Assembly (NCBI RefSeq): GCF_003047265.1
Contig: NZ_PZYY01000001.1
Location: 434,001 to 498,000, forward strand
Length of the DNA stretch: 64,000 nt
Direction of reading: 5' to 3'
Origin: Nocardioides terrigena
GTDB taxonomy: Bacteria > Actinomycetota > Actinomycetes > Propionibacteriales > Nocardioidaceae
The position numbers and the translations under genes were made by a program. The notes under the pieces were generated by a model. The model made no database searches. It was given only the letters and a program-made list of their open reading frames with translations, and was not told the DNA's origin. This document shows, piece by piece, positions 46,926 through 58,260 of the stretch (within the stretch, counting starts at the first letter, position 1; every line of letters starts with the position of its first letter).

Positions 46926-47816
46926 GTGGACCCGAGCGCACTGATCTTCGTCGCCCTGGCGGTGGCCTGGGCCGTCTATCTCATCCCCAAGGCGCTCCAG
47001 CACCATGACGAGGCGGTGCGGAGCCGCTCCGTCGAGCGCTTCTCGCACACCATGCGGGTGCTGGCCCGGCGCGAGCCGGTCGGTCGCCGCGAGGCCCGCC
47101 TGGTCGTGACCCCCGGACGCTCCGCGTCGGTGCCGACCGTCTCCACCAAGGCCTCGACCCGCTCGTCCTCCGCCGGCACCCCGCTGTCCGGCACCCCGCT
47201 GTCCGACGCCCCGCTGCCGGCCACCCCGCTGTCCGTACGCCGCGCGGCCGCCCAGCGCGCCGCCCGTCGTCGTCGCCGCGTGCTCGGCCTGGTCCTGCTC
47301 GCCAACACCGTGGTCATCGGCCTCGCCGTGGCGAAGATCGTCACGTGGCCGTGGGTCGCCCTGCCCGCCACCCTGCTCGTCGCGTGGCTCGTCGCCTGCC
47401 GCGTCATGGTCAAGGGGGAGCGGGCCGCCGCCCGTCGCACCTCGGTCGCACCCCGGGCCACGGCGACCGAGCCCCCTTCCCCGGAGGTCGGCCACGCGGA
47501 GGCGCAGTCGGACGCCGAGGAGCCGGTCGAGGAGCGTGTCGTCGAGCCCGTCGACGTGCCGCTCGCCGCCCCGGTCGCCGCCCCGGTCATGCGGGCCCCC
47601 GGGTCCTGGGACATGGTGCCCACGACGCTGCCGACGTACGTCTCCAAGCCCGCCGCCACGCGGCGTACGGTCCAGACGATCGACCTGGAGTCCACCGGTG
47701 TCTGGTCGTCGGGTCGCAGCGAGAGCGACTCGGCCCTCGCCCGCGAGGCCGAGCAGCAGCAGGCGGCCGAGCGGTCCGAGCGCGAGGCCGAGCGCCGCCG
47801 CGCCACCGGTTCCTGA
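46926..47816 (+). CDS. GlpR/SepX-like membrane protein (divisome candidate)
   Basis: A 296-residue membrane protein. The N-terminus SALIFVALAVAWAVYLIPKA then LQHHDE, with SVERFSHTMRVLARR after it, matches the conserved start of actinobacterial SepX and corynebacterial GlpR, division-site proteins; GlpR is the receptor of the MoeA-like Glp. Two more helices lie mid-protein (VLGLVLLANTVVIGLAVAKI; VALPATLLVAWLVACRVMV). The rest is disordered, with a Thr/Pro/Ser linker and an acidic tail. TAACCT ends 7 nt before the GTG. The function is inferred from homology and from moeA/glp being four genes upstream. Confidence 0.8.
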   Translation: MDPSALIFVALAVAWAVYLIPKALQHHDEAVRSRSVERFSHTMRVLARREPVGRREARLVVTPGRSASVPTVSTKASTRSSSAGTPLSGTPLSDAPLPATPLSVRRAAAQRAARRRRRVLGLVLLANTVVIGLAVAKIVTWPWVALPATLLVAWLVACRVMVKGERAAARRTSVAPRATATEPPSPEVGHAEAQSDAEEPVEERVVEPVDVPLAAPVAAPVMRAPGSWDMVPTTLPTYVSKPAATRRTVQTIDLESTGVWSSGRSESDSALAREAEQQQAAERSEREAERRRATGS

Positions 47817-47845
47817 GCGGTCCCGACCGCCGTACGCTGGCGGGC

Positions 47846-48310
47846 ATGACCCTGCACCTGTCGCAGTCCCGAGCCGTCCCGGTGCCCGTGGACGAGGCGT
47901 TCGTCGGGGTGCTCGAGCACCCGCTGCCGGAGATCTTCCGCCGCCGGATGCTGGCCATGCCCCCGATCCGCGAGGTGCGCGGCCAGATCGGCCCGTGGCG
48001 CGAGGTCGGCCAGACGCGCACCATCGTGACCACCGACGGCGGCACCCTGCTCGAGACGCTCACGTCGGTCGAGCGACCGCACCGCGCCGCCTACTCGATC
48101 AGCGACGTCCGCGGTCCCATGCGGCCGCTGGTCGAGCGTGTCGAGGGGCGGTGGTCGTTCGAGCCCGTCGGCACCGGCACCCGGATCACCTGGCAGTGGG
48201 ACGTGACCCCGACGGCAGCGGGCCGGCTCGCGATGCCGGTCTTCGCACGGATGTGGCGCGGCTACGCCCGGCAGGCCCTCGAGGAGGTCGAGTCGGTGCT
48301 GCTCCGCTGA
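47846..48310 (+). CDS. SRPBCC family protein
   Basis: A 154-residue START/SRPBCC-like protein (polyketide cyclase/dehydrase superfamily). It begins LSQSRAVPVPVDEAFVGVLE, the typical first strand and helix, and ends WRGYARQALEEVESVLLR, the long C-terminal helix that caps the ligand cavity. No catalytic residues can be assigned, so ligand binding is the safest statement. TACGCT ends 7 nt before the ATG, so it probably has its own leaderless transcript. Confidence 0.85.
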   Translation: MTLHLSQSRAVPVPVDEAFVGVLEHPLPEIFRRRMLAMPPIREVRGQIGPWREVGQTRTIVTTDGGTLLETLTSVERPHRAAYSISDVRGPMRPLVERVEGRWSFEPVGTGTRITWQWDVTPTAAGRLAMPVFARMWRGYARQALEEVESVLLR

Positions 48311-48329
48311 CCGGGACGGGCGGGGCTGA

Positions 48330-48360
48330 TTGGGTCCGCCCCCGCCGCCGGTGCTATCTT
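48330..48360 (+). promoter_or_regulatory. Probable tRNA-Ala promoter
   Basis: TTGGGT (48330-48335) and TATCTT (48355-48360) with a 19-bp spacer; the mature tRNA begins 14 nt after the -10 box. The T-rich patch is unusual for this GC-rich sequence. Confidence 0.5.
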
Positions 48361-48373
48361 TTCTCCTCGTCTG

Positions 48374-48446
48374 GGGGGTGTGGCGCAGCTGGTAGCGCGT
48401 CTCGTTCGCATCGAGAAGGCCAGGGGTTCGAGTCCCCTCACCTCCA
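48374..48446 (+). tRNA. tRNA-Ala (CGC)
   Basis: A 73-nt cloverleaf. The acceptor stem GGGGGTG pairs with CACCTCC and places a G3-U70 wobble, the alanine identity element. The D arm is GCGC-GCGC, the anticodon stem TCTCG-CGAGA with loop TTCGCAT gives CGC (reads GCG), and the T arm is AGGGG-TTCGAGT-CCCCT. CCA is not encoded exactly (CCCA follows the discriminator). A terminator hairpin follows 10 nt later. Confidence 0.96.
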
Positions 48447-48455
48447 CCCAGCACC

Positions 48456-48481
48456 AACGGCCCGCCGATCGGCGGGCCGTT
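48456..48481 (+). terminator. Terminator after tRNA-Ala
   Basis: A perfect 26-bp palindrome with 13-bp arms (48456-48468 and 48469-48481), followed by TCGTCATTTC. It also lies before the convergent pmt stop and could act in both directions. Same ACGGCCCGCC stem as at 25657 and 37738. Confidence 0.88.
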
Positions 48482-48508
48482 CGTCATTTCAGGGCCCGGT
48501 CCCGGGGC

Positions 48509-50128
48509 TCAGATCCAGCGGGTGAACCACACCCGGTCGAGCCACTCCGAGTTGGTGATGAGCTGGTCGGTCCAGATCGGCCAGAACCACGCGAAGGCGA
48601 GCAGCACCAGGACGACGTACGAGCCGGCGACGACGACCCCGGCGGTACGCCGCGGGCTGGGCACGTCCGAGCGCCCGACGATCGAGCCGAGGGCCAGGGT
48701 CAGCGCGAGCACGACGAAGGGCAGGCAGGCCACGGCGTAGAAGATGAAGATCGGCCGGTCGTCGTACATCAGCCACGGCAGCCATGTGGAGCCCGTGCCG
48801 ACCACCGCGACCCCGAAGCGCCAGTCCCGGGCGCCGACCCAGCGGACCACCGCGAAGACCAGCGCGAGCGCCCCGCCCCACCAGATCAGCGGGTTGCCGA
48901 GCAGCAGCACCTGGCGCAGGCAGGTGGAGCCCTCGGGGGCGTCGCACCCCTGCGACCCGGGCTGGATGTCGAGCTGCGCGTCGACGCCGACGGGCCGGCT
49001 CATCAGCAGCCACCCCGCCGGCTTCGAGGCGTAGACGTGCTCGCTGTCGTTGAGGAAGTGGGCGTGGAACGTGTAGACGTCCTGGTGGTAGTACCAGAGC
49101 GAGCGCAGCGACTGGACCACCTCGCCGGTGCCCTCCGCGTCCGCCTCGGTGGCCGTCGGCCACTGGGTGCCGCCCTCGTAGGTCGTGTACTGCGTGTTGC
49201 TGAGCGCGTCCTCGTACTCCGCCGCGTGGGCGAGCCAGCCGCTCCAGGTGGCCACGTAGACGACGAGCGCGATGCCCACGAGGTGGAGGAAGGCCGGCAC
49301 CCCGTCGAGGACCACGGCGCGCAGCAGCGCGCGGGGGTGGCCGAAGGACCGCCGGGCGCCCCAGCTCCACGCGAAGGCCATCAGGCCGAAGGCGGCGAGC
49401 GGGAAGAGCGCCGTCCACTTTGTGCCCACCGCGAGGCCGAAGGCGATCCCGCCGGCCAGCAGCCACGGCCGGAACAGCCGGCGCGTCGTACCGGCGGCCA
49501 GCCGCTCGCGGAACCACTGCCGGTCCGCGACGACGCAGTGGACCCCGCACAGGATGAAGAAGGCCAGGAAGATGTCGAGCAGCGCCAATCGGGACAGCAC
49601 GAGGTGCAGGCCGTCCAGCGAGAGCAGCAGCCCGCCGACGAGGCCGAGCGCGGTGGAGCCGGTGACGCGGCGTACGAACCGGCACATGACCAGGACCATC
49701 AGGGCACCCACGACCGCGGCCGCGATCCGCCAGCCGAAGGGGTCCATCCCGAAGGCCTTCTCCCCGAGCGCGATCAGCCACTTGCCGACGTCGGGGTGGA
49801 CGACCATGGACGGTCCGGGCTCCCACAACCCCTCGAGCTGCCCGTTGAGGATCGACTTGTCGGCGTCCTCGACGTACTCCCGGACGTACCCGTGGTTGAG
49901 CATCGACCAGGCGTCCTTGGCGTAGTACGTCTCGTCGAAGGAGAACTGGTGCGGCGTGCCCAGCCGCCACCAGCGCAGGAAGAACGCGATGCCGGCGACC
50001 AGCAGCGCGCCGGTCCAGCCGACGACGGGGTCCTCGTCGCGCCAGCGCGGCCGGGCCCGCTCGGCGGCGGACGGCACCTCGCTGCCGGCGGCCGTCCGCG
50101 ACAGGCTGACGGTGGGCGGCGCGGTCAC
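48509..50128 (-). CDS. Protein O-mannosyltransferase (Pmt, GT39)
   Basis: A 539-residue multi-span enzyme that transfers mannose from polyprenyl-phosphate-mannose to secreted proteins. [20 protein letters not shown] has the catalytic DE pair in the first loop, [20 protein letters not shown] the HP-GK motif, and [16 protein letters not shown] a conserved helix. About eleven membrane segments. GTG start with TAGAGT 6 nt upstream, divergent from rsmI by 41 bp. In M. tuberculosis pmt (Rv1002c) and rsmI (Rv1003) have the same arrangement. Confidence 0.95.
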   Translation of the reverse strand: MTAPPTVSLSRTAAGSEVPSAAERARPRWRDEDPVVGWTGALLVAGIAFFLRWWRLGTPHQFSFDETYYAKDAWSMLNHGYVREYVEDADKSILNGQLEGLWEPGPSMVVHPDVGKWLIALGEKAFGMDPFGWRIAAAVVGALMVLVMCRFVRRVTGSTALGLVGGLLLSLDGLHLVLSRLALLDIFLAFFILCGVHCVVADRQWFRERLAAGTTRRLFRPWLLAGGIAFGLAVGTKWTALFPLAAFGLMAFAWSWGARRSFGHPRALLRAVVLDGVPAFLHLVGIALVVYVATWSGWLAHAAEYEDALSNTQYTTYEGGTQWPTATEADAEGTGEVVQSLRSLWYYHQDVYTFHAHFLNDSEHVYASKPAGWLLMSRPVGVDAQLDIQPGSQGCDAPEGSTCLRQVLLLGNPLIWWGGALALVFAVVRWVGARDWRFGVAVVGTGSTWLPWLMYDDRPIFIFYAVACLPFVVLALTLALGSIVGRSDVPSPRRTAGVVVAGSYVVLVLLAFAWFWPIWTDQLITNSEWLDRVWFTRWI

Positions 50129-50169
50129 GCGGGCACTCTAGTTCGACGGTCCACCGATACCCTCCAGCC

Positions 50170-51009
50170 ATGACCGCTCCCGGTGTGCTCGTGCTGGCCG
50201 CGACGCCCATCGGGCAGTACGCCGACGCGCCGCCCCGGCTGGCCGCGGAGCTGTCCGGGGCCGACGTCGTGGCCGCCGAGGACACCCGGCGCCTCAAGCG
50301 GCTGACCAGTGACCTCGGCATCACCCTCGGCGGTCGGGTCGTGTCCTACTTCGAGGGCAACGAGTCGGCCCGTACGCCACTCCTGCTCGAGGCCCTGCTC
50401 GCCGGTGAGCGGGTCGTGCTCGTCACCGACGCCGGGATGCCCAGCGTGAGCGACCCCGGCTACCGCCTCGTCGCCGCGGCCGTCGAGCACGACGTCCGGG
50501 TCACCGCCGTCCCGGGACCCAGCGCCGTCCTCACCGCGCTGGCCGTGAGCGGGCTGCCGGTCGACCGCTTCTGCTTCGAGGGCTTCCTGCCGCGCAAGGC
50601 GGGGGAGCGGTCGCGGCGGTTGGCCGACCTGGCCCGCGAGGAGCGGACGATGGTCTTCTTCGAGGCCCCGCACCGCACGGAGGCGGCGCTGTCCGCGATG
50701 GCCGAGGTGCTCGGCGCCGACCGCCCCGCCGTGGTCTGTCGCGAGCTCACCAAGACGCACGAGGAGGTACGCCGCGGGCCGCTCGCCGACCTCGTCTCCT
50801 GGGCCGCCGACGGCGTACGCGGCGAGGTGACCATCGTGGTGGAGGGGGCCGTGCCGGCCGCCGAGGTCGGCCAGGACCCGGACGCGCTGCGCGCCGCGGT
50901 GGCCGACGAGGAGGCCGCCGGGGCCACCCGCAAGGAGGCGATCGCCGACGTCGCCCGTCGCGCGGGGCTGCCCAAGCGCGAGGTCTACGCCGCGGTCCAC
51001 CTGACCTGA
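50170..51009 (+). CDS. rsmI: 16S rRNA (cytidine1402-2'-O)-methyltransferase
   Basis: A 279-residue SAM-dependent enzyme that methylates C1402 in the ribosomal P site. [50 protein letters not shown] and [20 protein letters not shown] are the RsmI series, in order, and [16 protein letters not shown] follows. The C-terminal helical domain ends with [26 protein letters not shown] lies 6 nt before the ATG. It is followed closely by tatD. Confidence 0.96.
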   Translation: MTAPGVLVLAATPIGQYADAPPRLAAELSGADVVAAEDTRRLKRLTSDLGITLGGRVVSYFEGNESARTPLLLEALLAGERVVLVTDAGMPSVSDPGYRLVAAAVEHDVRVTAVPGPSAVLTALAVSGLPVDRFCFEGFLPRKAGERSRRLADLAREERTMVFFEAPHRTEAALSAMAEVLGADRPAVVCRELTKTHEEVRRGPLADLVSWAADGVRGEVTIVVEGAVPAAEVGQDPDALRAAVADEEAAGATRKEAIADVARRAGLPKREVYAAVHLT

Positions 51010-51030
51010 CCTCCTCGCTAGCCTCGGGCC

Positions 51031-51936
51031 ATGCCTGACCAGTCGTCCGACCAGCCGCTCGACCGGCCGACCCGCAGCCGCGCCGCCAGCGAGGAGGCGT
51101 CGGGCTCCCGCCGGGACCGGGAGCGCCCGCCGGCGCCGGAGCCGCTGCCCCTGCCCGTGGTGGACAACCACTGCCACCTCGACATCGCCGACGGCGACTG
51201 GGTCGAGACGGCCGCCGCCATCCGGCGCGCCAGGGACGTCAACGTGGCCCGCATCGTGCAGATCGGCTGCGACCTGCCGGGTGCGCGGTGGGCCGTCGAG
51301 GCCGCCGCCGAGCACGCCGAGCTGGTGGCCGGGGTCGCCCTGCACCCCAACGAGGCCCCGCGCGTCGACGACCTCGACGCGGCGATGGCCGAGATCGAGC
51401 GACTGGCCGGCGCCCACGACAAGGTCCGGGCGGTCGGCGAGACCGGGCTCGACCACTTCCGCACGGGTGAGGACGGACGGGCCGTGCAGGAGGAGAGCTT
51501 CCGGCGGCACATCGACCTGGCCAAGCGGCTGGACAAGACCCTGGTCATCCACGACCGCGACGCCCACGACGACGTGCTCCGGGTGATCGACGAGGAGGGC
51601 GCACCCGAGCGTTGGGTGATGCACTGCTTCTCCGGCGACGACGCCTTCGCCCGGCGCTGCCTGGACCGCGGGGCGCACCTCAGCTTCGCCGGCACGGTCA
51701 CCTTCAAGAACGCCGCCCCGCTGCGCAACGCCCTGGCCGTGACCCCGCTGGACCGGGTGCTCGTCGAGACGGACGCGCCGTACCTCACCCCCACGCCGTA
51801 CCGCGGCCGCCCCAACGCGTCGTACCTCGTGCCGCTGACGGTGCGGGCGATGGCCGAGGTGCGCGGGGACGACCTCGAGGGGCTCTGCCACGCCATCGAC
51901 ACCAACACCGAGAGGGCGTTCGGCGGGACCTGGTGA
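51031..51936 (+). CDS. TatD family metal-dependent hydrolase
   Basis: A 301-residue TIM-barrel deoxyribonuclease-like protein. Metal ligands are seen in VVDNHCHLDIAD, AVGETGLDHFRTGEDG, LVIHDRDAHDD, MHCFSGDD and VLVETDAPYLTP. The first ~40 residues are Arg/Ser/Pro-rich and not part of the barrel, so a later start is possible, but the TAGCCT hexamer 6 nt before the ATG supports the one given. TatD proteins act as 3'-5' exonucleases in DNA repair or as D-aminoacyl hydrolases. It precedes rpfB, as in mycobacteria. Confidence 0.93.
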   Translation: MPDQSSDQPLDRPTRSRAASEEASGSRRDRERPPAPEPLPLPVVDNHCHLDIADGDWVETAAAIRRARDVNVARIVQIGCDLPGARWAVEAAAEHAELVAGVALHPNEAPRVDDLDAAMAEIERLAGAHDKVRAVGETGLDHFRTGEDGRAVQEESFRRHIDLAKRLDKTLVIHDRDAHDDVLRVIDEEGAPERWVMHCFSGDDAFARRCLDRGAHLSFAGTVTFKNAAPLRNALAVTPLDRVLVETDAPYLTPTPYRGRPNASYLVPLTVRAMAEVRGDDLEGLCHAIDTNTERAFGGTW

Positions 51937-52038
51937 GGTGGGACGGGTGTGACGGGTGGGGCGATCTGCCCGCCTGAGGAGCCGGGCCGGGCCACCGAGA
52001 CGAGTGTCACGCGACCCGCGCGGCGGGGCGCGGGGAGT

Positions 52039-52066
52039 TTGACAGAGCCTCCATCACCGTTATCGT
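52039..52066 (+). promoter_or_regulatory. Promoter of the rpfB leader
   Basis: A consensus -35 TTGACA (52039-52044), 16-bp spacer and TATCGT (52061-52066). It is the best sigma-70-type promoter in the window and would give a ~160-nt leader before rpfB. Confidence 0.75.
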
Positions 52067-52119
52067 CCTGTGACTGTTGGCCGGGATCGGGATTGATCCG
52101 CCAGCGCCCGGAGGTGGGT

Positions 52120-53366
<1,247 letters not shown>

Positions 53367-53396
53367 CGGCACCCCTCGGGCACTAGCCTGAGTCGC

Positions 53397-54296
53397 ATGA
53401 CCACCCCCTCCGCCGGACCGAGCCTTCTCGGTCCGGCGGAGGTGCGTCAGCTGGCCGCCAGGCTCGACCTGAGGCCCACCAAGCAGCGCGGCCAGAACTT
53501 CGTCATCGACCCCAACACGGTCCGCCGGATCGTGCGCGAGTCGCACGTCACCGGTGACGACGTGGTGGTCGAGATCGGCCCCGGCCTCGGCTCCCTGACG
53601 CTGGCGCTCCTCGAGGTCGCGGGCCGGGTCGTCGCCATCGAGCTCGACGAGGCCCTGGCTGGCCTGCTGCCCGAGACGATCGCCGCCCACGCCCCGGACC
53701 ACGTCGACCGCTTCGAGGTCGTGCTGGGCGACGCCATGCGGGTCGAGTCCGTGCCCGGACCACCGCCGACCGCCCTCGTCGCCAACCTGCCCTACAACGT
53801 CTCGGTGCCCGTGCTGATCCACATGCTGACGCTGCTGCCCTCCCTCGAGCGGGGGCTGGTGATGGTGCAGGCCGAGGTCGCCGACCGGCTCGCCGCGCCG
53901 CCGGGGTCCAAGACCTACGGCGTGCCCAGCGTGAAGGCGGCCTGGTTCGCCGACGTACGCCGAGCCGGCTCCATCGGACGCAACGTCTTCTGGCCCGCCC
54001 CCAACGTCGACTCCGGCCTGGTCGCCTGGACCCGGCGCGAGCCCCCGACGACCACCGCGACGCGCGAGCAGGTCTTCGCCGTCGTGGACGCGGCCTTCGC
54101 CCAGCGCCGCAAGCAGCTCCGGGCCGCGCTGCGCCCGCTTGCCGGCTCCAGCGAGGGCGCCGAGGCTGCGCTCGTGCACGCCGGCGTCGACCCCACGACG
54201 CGCGGCGAGGTGATCGGCGTGGAGGACTTCGCCCGGATCGCCGAGGGCATGCCCTGGGACGAGAGCCGCCGCGAGAGCGACGGCCGCGGATGGTGA
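53397..54296 (+). CDS. rsmA: 16S rRNA (adenine1518/1519-N6)-dimethyltransferase
   Basis: A 299-residue KsgA that dimethylates two adenines near the 3' end of 16S rRNA, a late checkpoint of 30S assembly. [39 protein letters not shown] (SAM loop) and [17 protein letters not shown] (catalytic NLPY) are intact, as is [14 protein letters not shown]. The C-terminal helical domain is normal. TAGCCT ends 7 nt before the ATG, so it may also be expressed apart from rpfB. It overlaps ispE by 7 nt. Confidence 0.97.
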   Translation: MTTPSAGPSLLGPAEVRQLAARLDLRPTKQRGQNFVIDPNTVRRIVRESHVTGDDVVVEIGPGLGSLTLALLEVAGRVVAIELDEALAGLLPETIAAHAPDHVDRFEVVLGDAMRVESVPGPPPTALVANLPYNVSVPVLIHMLTLLPSLERGLVMVQAEVADRLAAPPGSKTYGVPSVKAAWFADVRRAGSIGRNVFWPAPNVDSGLVAWTRREPPTTTATREQVFAVVDAAFAQRRKQLRAALRPLAGSSEGAEAALVHAGVDPTTRGEVIGVEDFARIAEGMPWDESRRESDGRGW

Positions 54297-55225
54297 GCCC
54301 CGGGCGGCTGCCCCCACCCAGCGTGGACGTCCGCGCCTCCGCCAAGATCAACCTGCACCTCGGGGTCGGGGCGGCGCGCGAGGACGGCTTCCACCCCCTC
54401 GTGACCGTCTACCAGGCGATCGGGCTGCACGACGAGATGGTCGCCACCGAGGACTCGGTGCTCCGCGTCGTCACCCACGGCGCGGCGTACGTCGACGTCA
54501 CCGGCGTCCCTCTCGGCGCCGACAACATCGTCGCCCGGGCCACCGCGCTGATGGCGGCGCGTGTCGGACGCGAGCCGGTGGCCGACTTCCTGGTCCACAA
54601 GGAGATCCCGGTCGCCGGCGGCATGGCCGGCGGCTCCGCCGACGCGGCCGCCGCGCTGCTGGCCCTGGACCGGCTCTGGGACGCCCAGACGCCCGACGAC
54701 GAGCTGCTCGCGCTCGCGGCCGAGCTCGGCAGCGACGTGCCCTTCGCCCTCATCGGCGGCACCGCGCTCGGCACCGGTCGCGGCGAGCTGGTGACCCCGG
54801 TGCCGGACGCCGGGCCGTGGTGGTGGGTCGTCGTACCGTCTGCCGCCGGCGGGCTCTCCACGCCCGCGGTCTATCGCCGCTTCGACGAGATGTTCCCCGG
54901 CGCGGACGCCGACCCCGCGCCCGCCGACGCCCTGCTGGCGGCGCTGGCCACCTCCGACCCGCACCGGCTCGGTGCCGTGCTCCACAACGACCTCCAGGAG
55001 CCGGCCCTCGACCTGCGGCCCGATCTCGGCGACCTGCTCGACCGCGGCGAGTCCGAGGGCGCGATCCGGGGCCTCGTGTCCGGCTCGGGTCCGACCTGCC
55101 TGTTCCTCGCCGAGTCGCCCACCGCCGCGCACGCGCTGGCCGTGGCGCTCCGCGGCCACGGCCACGAGGTCGTGCTCGTCGCCGCGGGCCCGGTCCCGGG
55201 CGCCCAAGTCGTCGAGGTGGGATGA
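54290..55225 (+). CDS. ispE: 4-diphosphocytidyl-2-C-methyl-D-erythritol kinase
   Basis: A 311-residue GHMP kinase, fourth step of the MEP isoprenoid pathway. [20 protein letters not shown] is the N-terminal substrate motif (the Lys of AKINL), [20 protein letters not shown] the ATP loop, and [15 protein letters not shown] the third GHMP motif. Start ATG 54290 overlaps rsmA by 7 nt; GTG at 54293 would give a 4-nt overlap instead. It is linked to the ABC-F gene through a six-codon frame. Confidence 0.95.
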   Translation: MVSPGRLPPPSVDVRASAKINLHLGVGAAREDGFHPLVTVYQAIGLHDEMVATEDSVLRVVTHGAAYVDVTGVPLGADNIVARATALMAARVGREPVADFLVHKEIPVAGGMAGGSADAAAALLALDRLWDAQTPDDELLALAAELGSDVPFALIGGTALGTGRGELVTPVPDAGPWWWVVVPSAAGGLSTPAVYRRFDEMFPGADADPAPADALLAALATSDPHRLGAVLHNDLQEPALDLRPDLGDLLDRGESEGAIRGLVSGSGPTCLFLAESPTAAHALAVALRGHGHEVVLVAAGPVPGAQVVEVG

Positions 55226-55238
55226 GCGTGGAGATCGC

Positions 55239-55242
<4 letters not shown>
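55222..55242 (+). CDS. Six-codon bridging ORF between ispE and the ABC-F gene
   Basis: ATG-AGC-GTG-GAG-ATC-GCA-TGA encodes MSVEIA. Its ATG overlaps the ispE TGA (ATGA) and its own TGA overlaps the ABC-F ATG (ATGA). A ribosome ending ispE could restart, read six codons and restart again. GGTGGGATG at its front can serve as the ribosome site. Whether it is translated is not shown. Confidence 0.4.
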
Positions 55243-57041
<1,799 letters not shown>

Positions 57042-57055
57042 CAGCCGGCCCGCCT

Positions 57056-57142
57056 CGTAGACACGCGGACACAACTCCCGCGAGCCCGCGGGGCGCAGGC
57101 GTGGCCCGGTCGTGGGAGCGGGGTTGTGTCCGCGCGTCTACG
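57056..57142. repeat. Long inverted repeat between the ABC-F and MarR genes
   Basis: 20-bp arms CGTAGACACGCGGACACAAC (57056-57075) and 57123-57142, with one mismatch, around 47 bp that also pair in part (CTCCC with GGGAG). The right arm contains the TAG stop of the MarR gene. It may terminate both convergent genes, but the arms are longer and more complex than other terminators here. Confidence 0.8.
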
Positions 57143-57635
57143 TGTCGCTGGGGCTGAACGGCGCGAGCAGGGTGCGCAGCAGCCGGGCCAGCGTGGCCCG
57201 GTCGCGCGGCGGCAACCCGTCGAGCAGGGCCGCCTCGGCGCCGAGCAGGGCACCGAACGCGCCGTCGACGGTCGCCTTGCCCTCCATGGTGAGCCGCACC
57301 AGGACCCCGCGCCGGTCGTGCGGGTCGGGGAGCCGCTCGACGAACCCGCGCGACGCGAGCCGGTCGACCCGGTTGGTCATGGTCCCGCTGGTCACCAGCG
57401 TCTCGCGCAGCAGGCGACCGGGGGAGAGCTCGTACGGCGCCCCGGCGCGGCGCAGCGCGGCCAGCACGTCGAACTCCCACGACTCGATCCCGTGGGCGGT
57501 GAAGGCGTCGCGACGGGCGAGGTCGAGGTGCCGGGACAGCCGGCTGATCCGGCTGAAGACCTCGACGGGCCCGAGGTCGAGGTCGCTGCGCTCGCGCGCC
57601 CACGCCTCGACCAGACCGTCCACCTCGTCCCGCAT
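57138..57635 (-). CDS. MarR family transcriptional regulator
   Basis: A 165-residue MarR protein. The winged helix holds ELSPGRLLRETLVTSGTMTN and RVDRLASRGFVERLPDPHDR, closing with RRGVLVRLTMEGKA. The N-terminal dimer helix has ISRLSRHLDLARRDAFTAHG followed by IESWEFDVLAALRRAG, a pattern common in this family. A TCTTGA-CA-TCAAGA palindrome lies 28 bp upstream of its start, between it and the divergent glyoxalase gene. It is the likely controller of both. Ligand unknown. Confidence 0.93.
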   Translation of the reverse strand: MRDEVDGLVEAWARERSDLDLGPVEVFSRISRLSRHLDLARRDAFTAHGIESWEFDVLAALRRAGAPYELSPGRLLRETLVTSGTMTNRVDRLASRGFVERLPDPHDRRGVLVRLTMEGKATVDGAFGALLGAEAALLDGLPPRDRATLARLLRTLLAPFSPSDT

Positions 57636-57663
57636 GGCCGCATTCTGCCAGATCCGTCGAGAA

Positions 57664-57677
57664 TCTTGACATCAAGA
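57664..57677. promoter_or_regulatory. MarR-type operator TCTTGA-CA-TCAAGA
   Basis: A perfect palindrome with 6-bp arms between the divergent MarR and glyoxalase genes. It contains TTGACA on the plus strand, so binding would cover a -35 element. TCTTGA-N2-TCAAGA is a familiar MarR site. Confidence 0.75.
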
Positions 57678-57734
57678 CAATTGGCGGACGAGGATCGTCG
57701 CGACCGAGTCGCCGTCGAGGACCGGGAGGTCGCC

Positions 57735-58112
57735 ATGAGGCTCCACCACGTGCAGGTCGCCTGCCCTGCGGACGGCGAGGACGTGGCTCGCCGCTTCTGG
57801 GTCGACGGGCTGGGCATGACCGAGGTCGAGAAGCCTGCAGACCTGCGGGCCAGGGGCGGCGCCTGGTTCCGGGCGTACGACGACGCCGGCGGGGTCGTGG
57901 CCGAGCTCCACGTGGGCGTCGAGGACCCGTTCGTCCCGGCCCGCAAGGCGCACCCGGCGTTCGTGGTCGCCGACCTCGGGGTGGTCGCCGCCCGCCTCGA
58001 GGGGCTCGGGTTCGAGGTGGACCACTCGCAGCGCGACAGCTTCCCCGGGCACGTGCGCTGCCACTGCTCCGACGGGCACGGCAACCGGGTGGAGCTCCTC
58101 GAGTCGCGCTGA
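57735..58112 (+). CDS. Glyoxalase/bleomycin-resistance family protein
   Basis: A 125-residue single-domain VOC protein. MRLHHVQVACPADGEDVARR gives the first metal His. WFRAYDDAGGVVAELHVGVE has the Glu/His strand, HPAFVVADLGVVAARLEGLG is the second half, and HCSDGHGNRVELLES contains the final metal Glu. GGGAGG precedes the ATG. It is probably controlled by the divergent MarR protein. Substrate unknown; both metal-binding and non-catalytic drug-binding members exist. Confidence 0.88.
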   Translation: MRLHHVQVACPADGEDVARRFWVDGLGMTEVEKPADLRARGGAWFRAYDDAGGVVAELHVGVEDPFVPARKAHPAFVVADLGVVAARLEGLGFEVDHSQRDSFPGHVRCHCSDGHGNRVELLESR

Positions 58113-58238
58113 CCCGCAGCTCCGGCGGCGCGGTCTCGCCGTCGTACGGACCGATCACCGCCAACCCGGAGGCGCGGCCGGCGTAGTGCGCGACCGAGGC
58201 GGGTCCTTCGGTCCGTCCGGCCGCCGGGCCGGCGAAGT

Positions 58239-58250
58239 TACCCGTGGGTA
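58239..58250. promoter_or_regulatory. TACCC-GT-GGGTA palindrome over the DUF4442 promoter
   Basis: A 12-bp palindrome whose last two bases are the first two of the -10 hexamer TAGGAT (58249-58254). GTTACC-like/GGGTA sites resemble operators of TetR-type fatty-acid regulators in actinobacteria; the binder is not encoded next to it. Confidence 0.55.
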
Positions 58251-58260
58251 GGATGCGGGC

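Noticed and set aside
48380..50173. Long plus-strand frame opposite the pmt gene
   Set aside because: Shadow frame: repetitive charged sequence without motifs, while the minus-strand Pmt has all family motifs.
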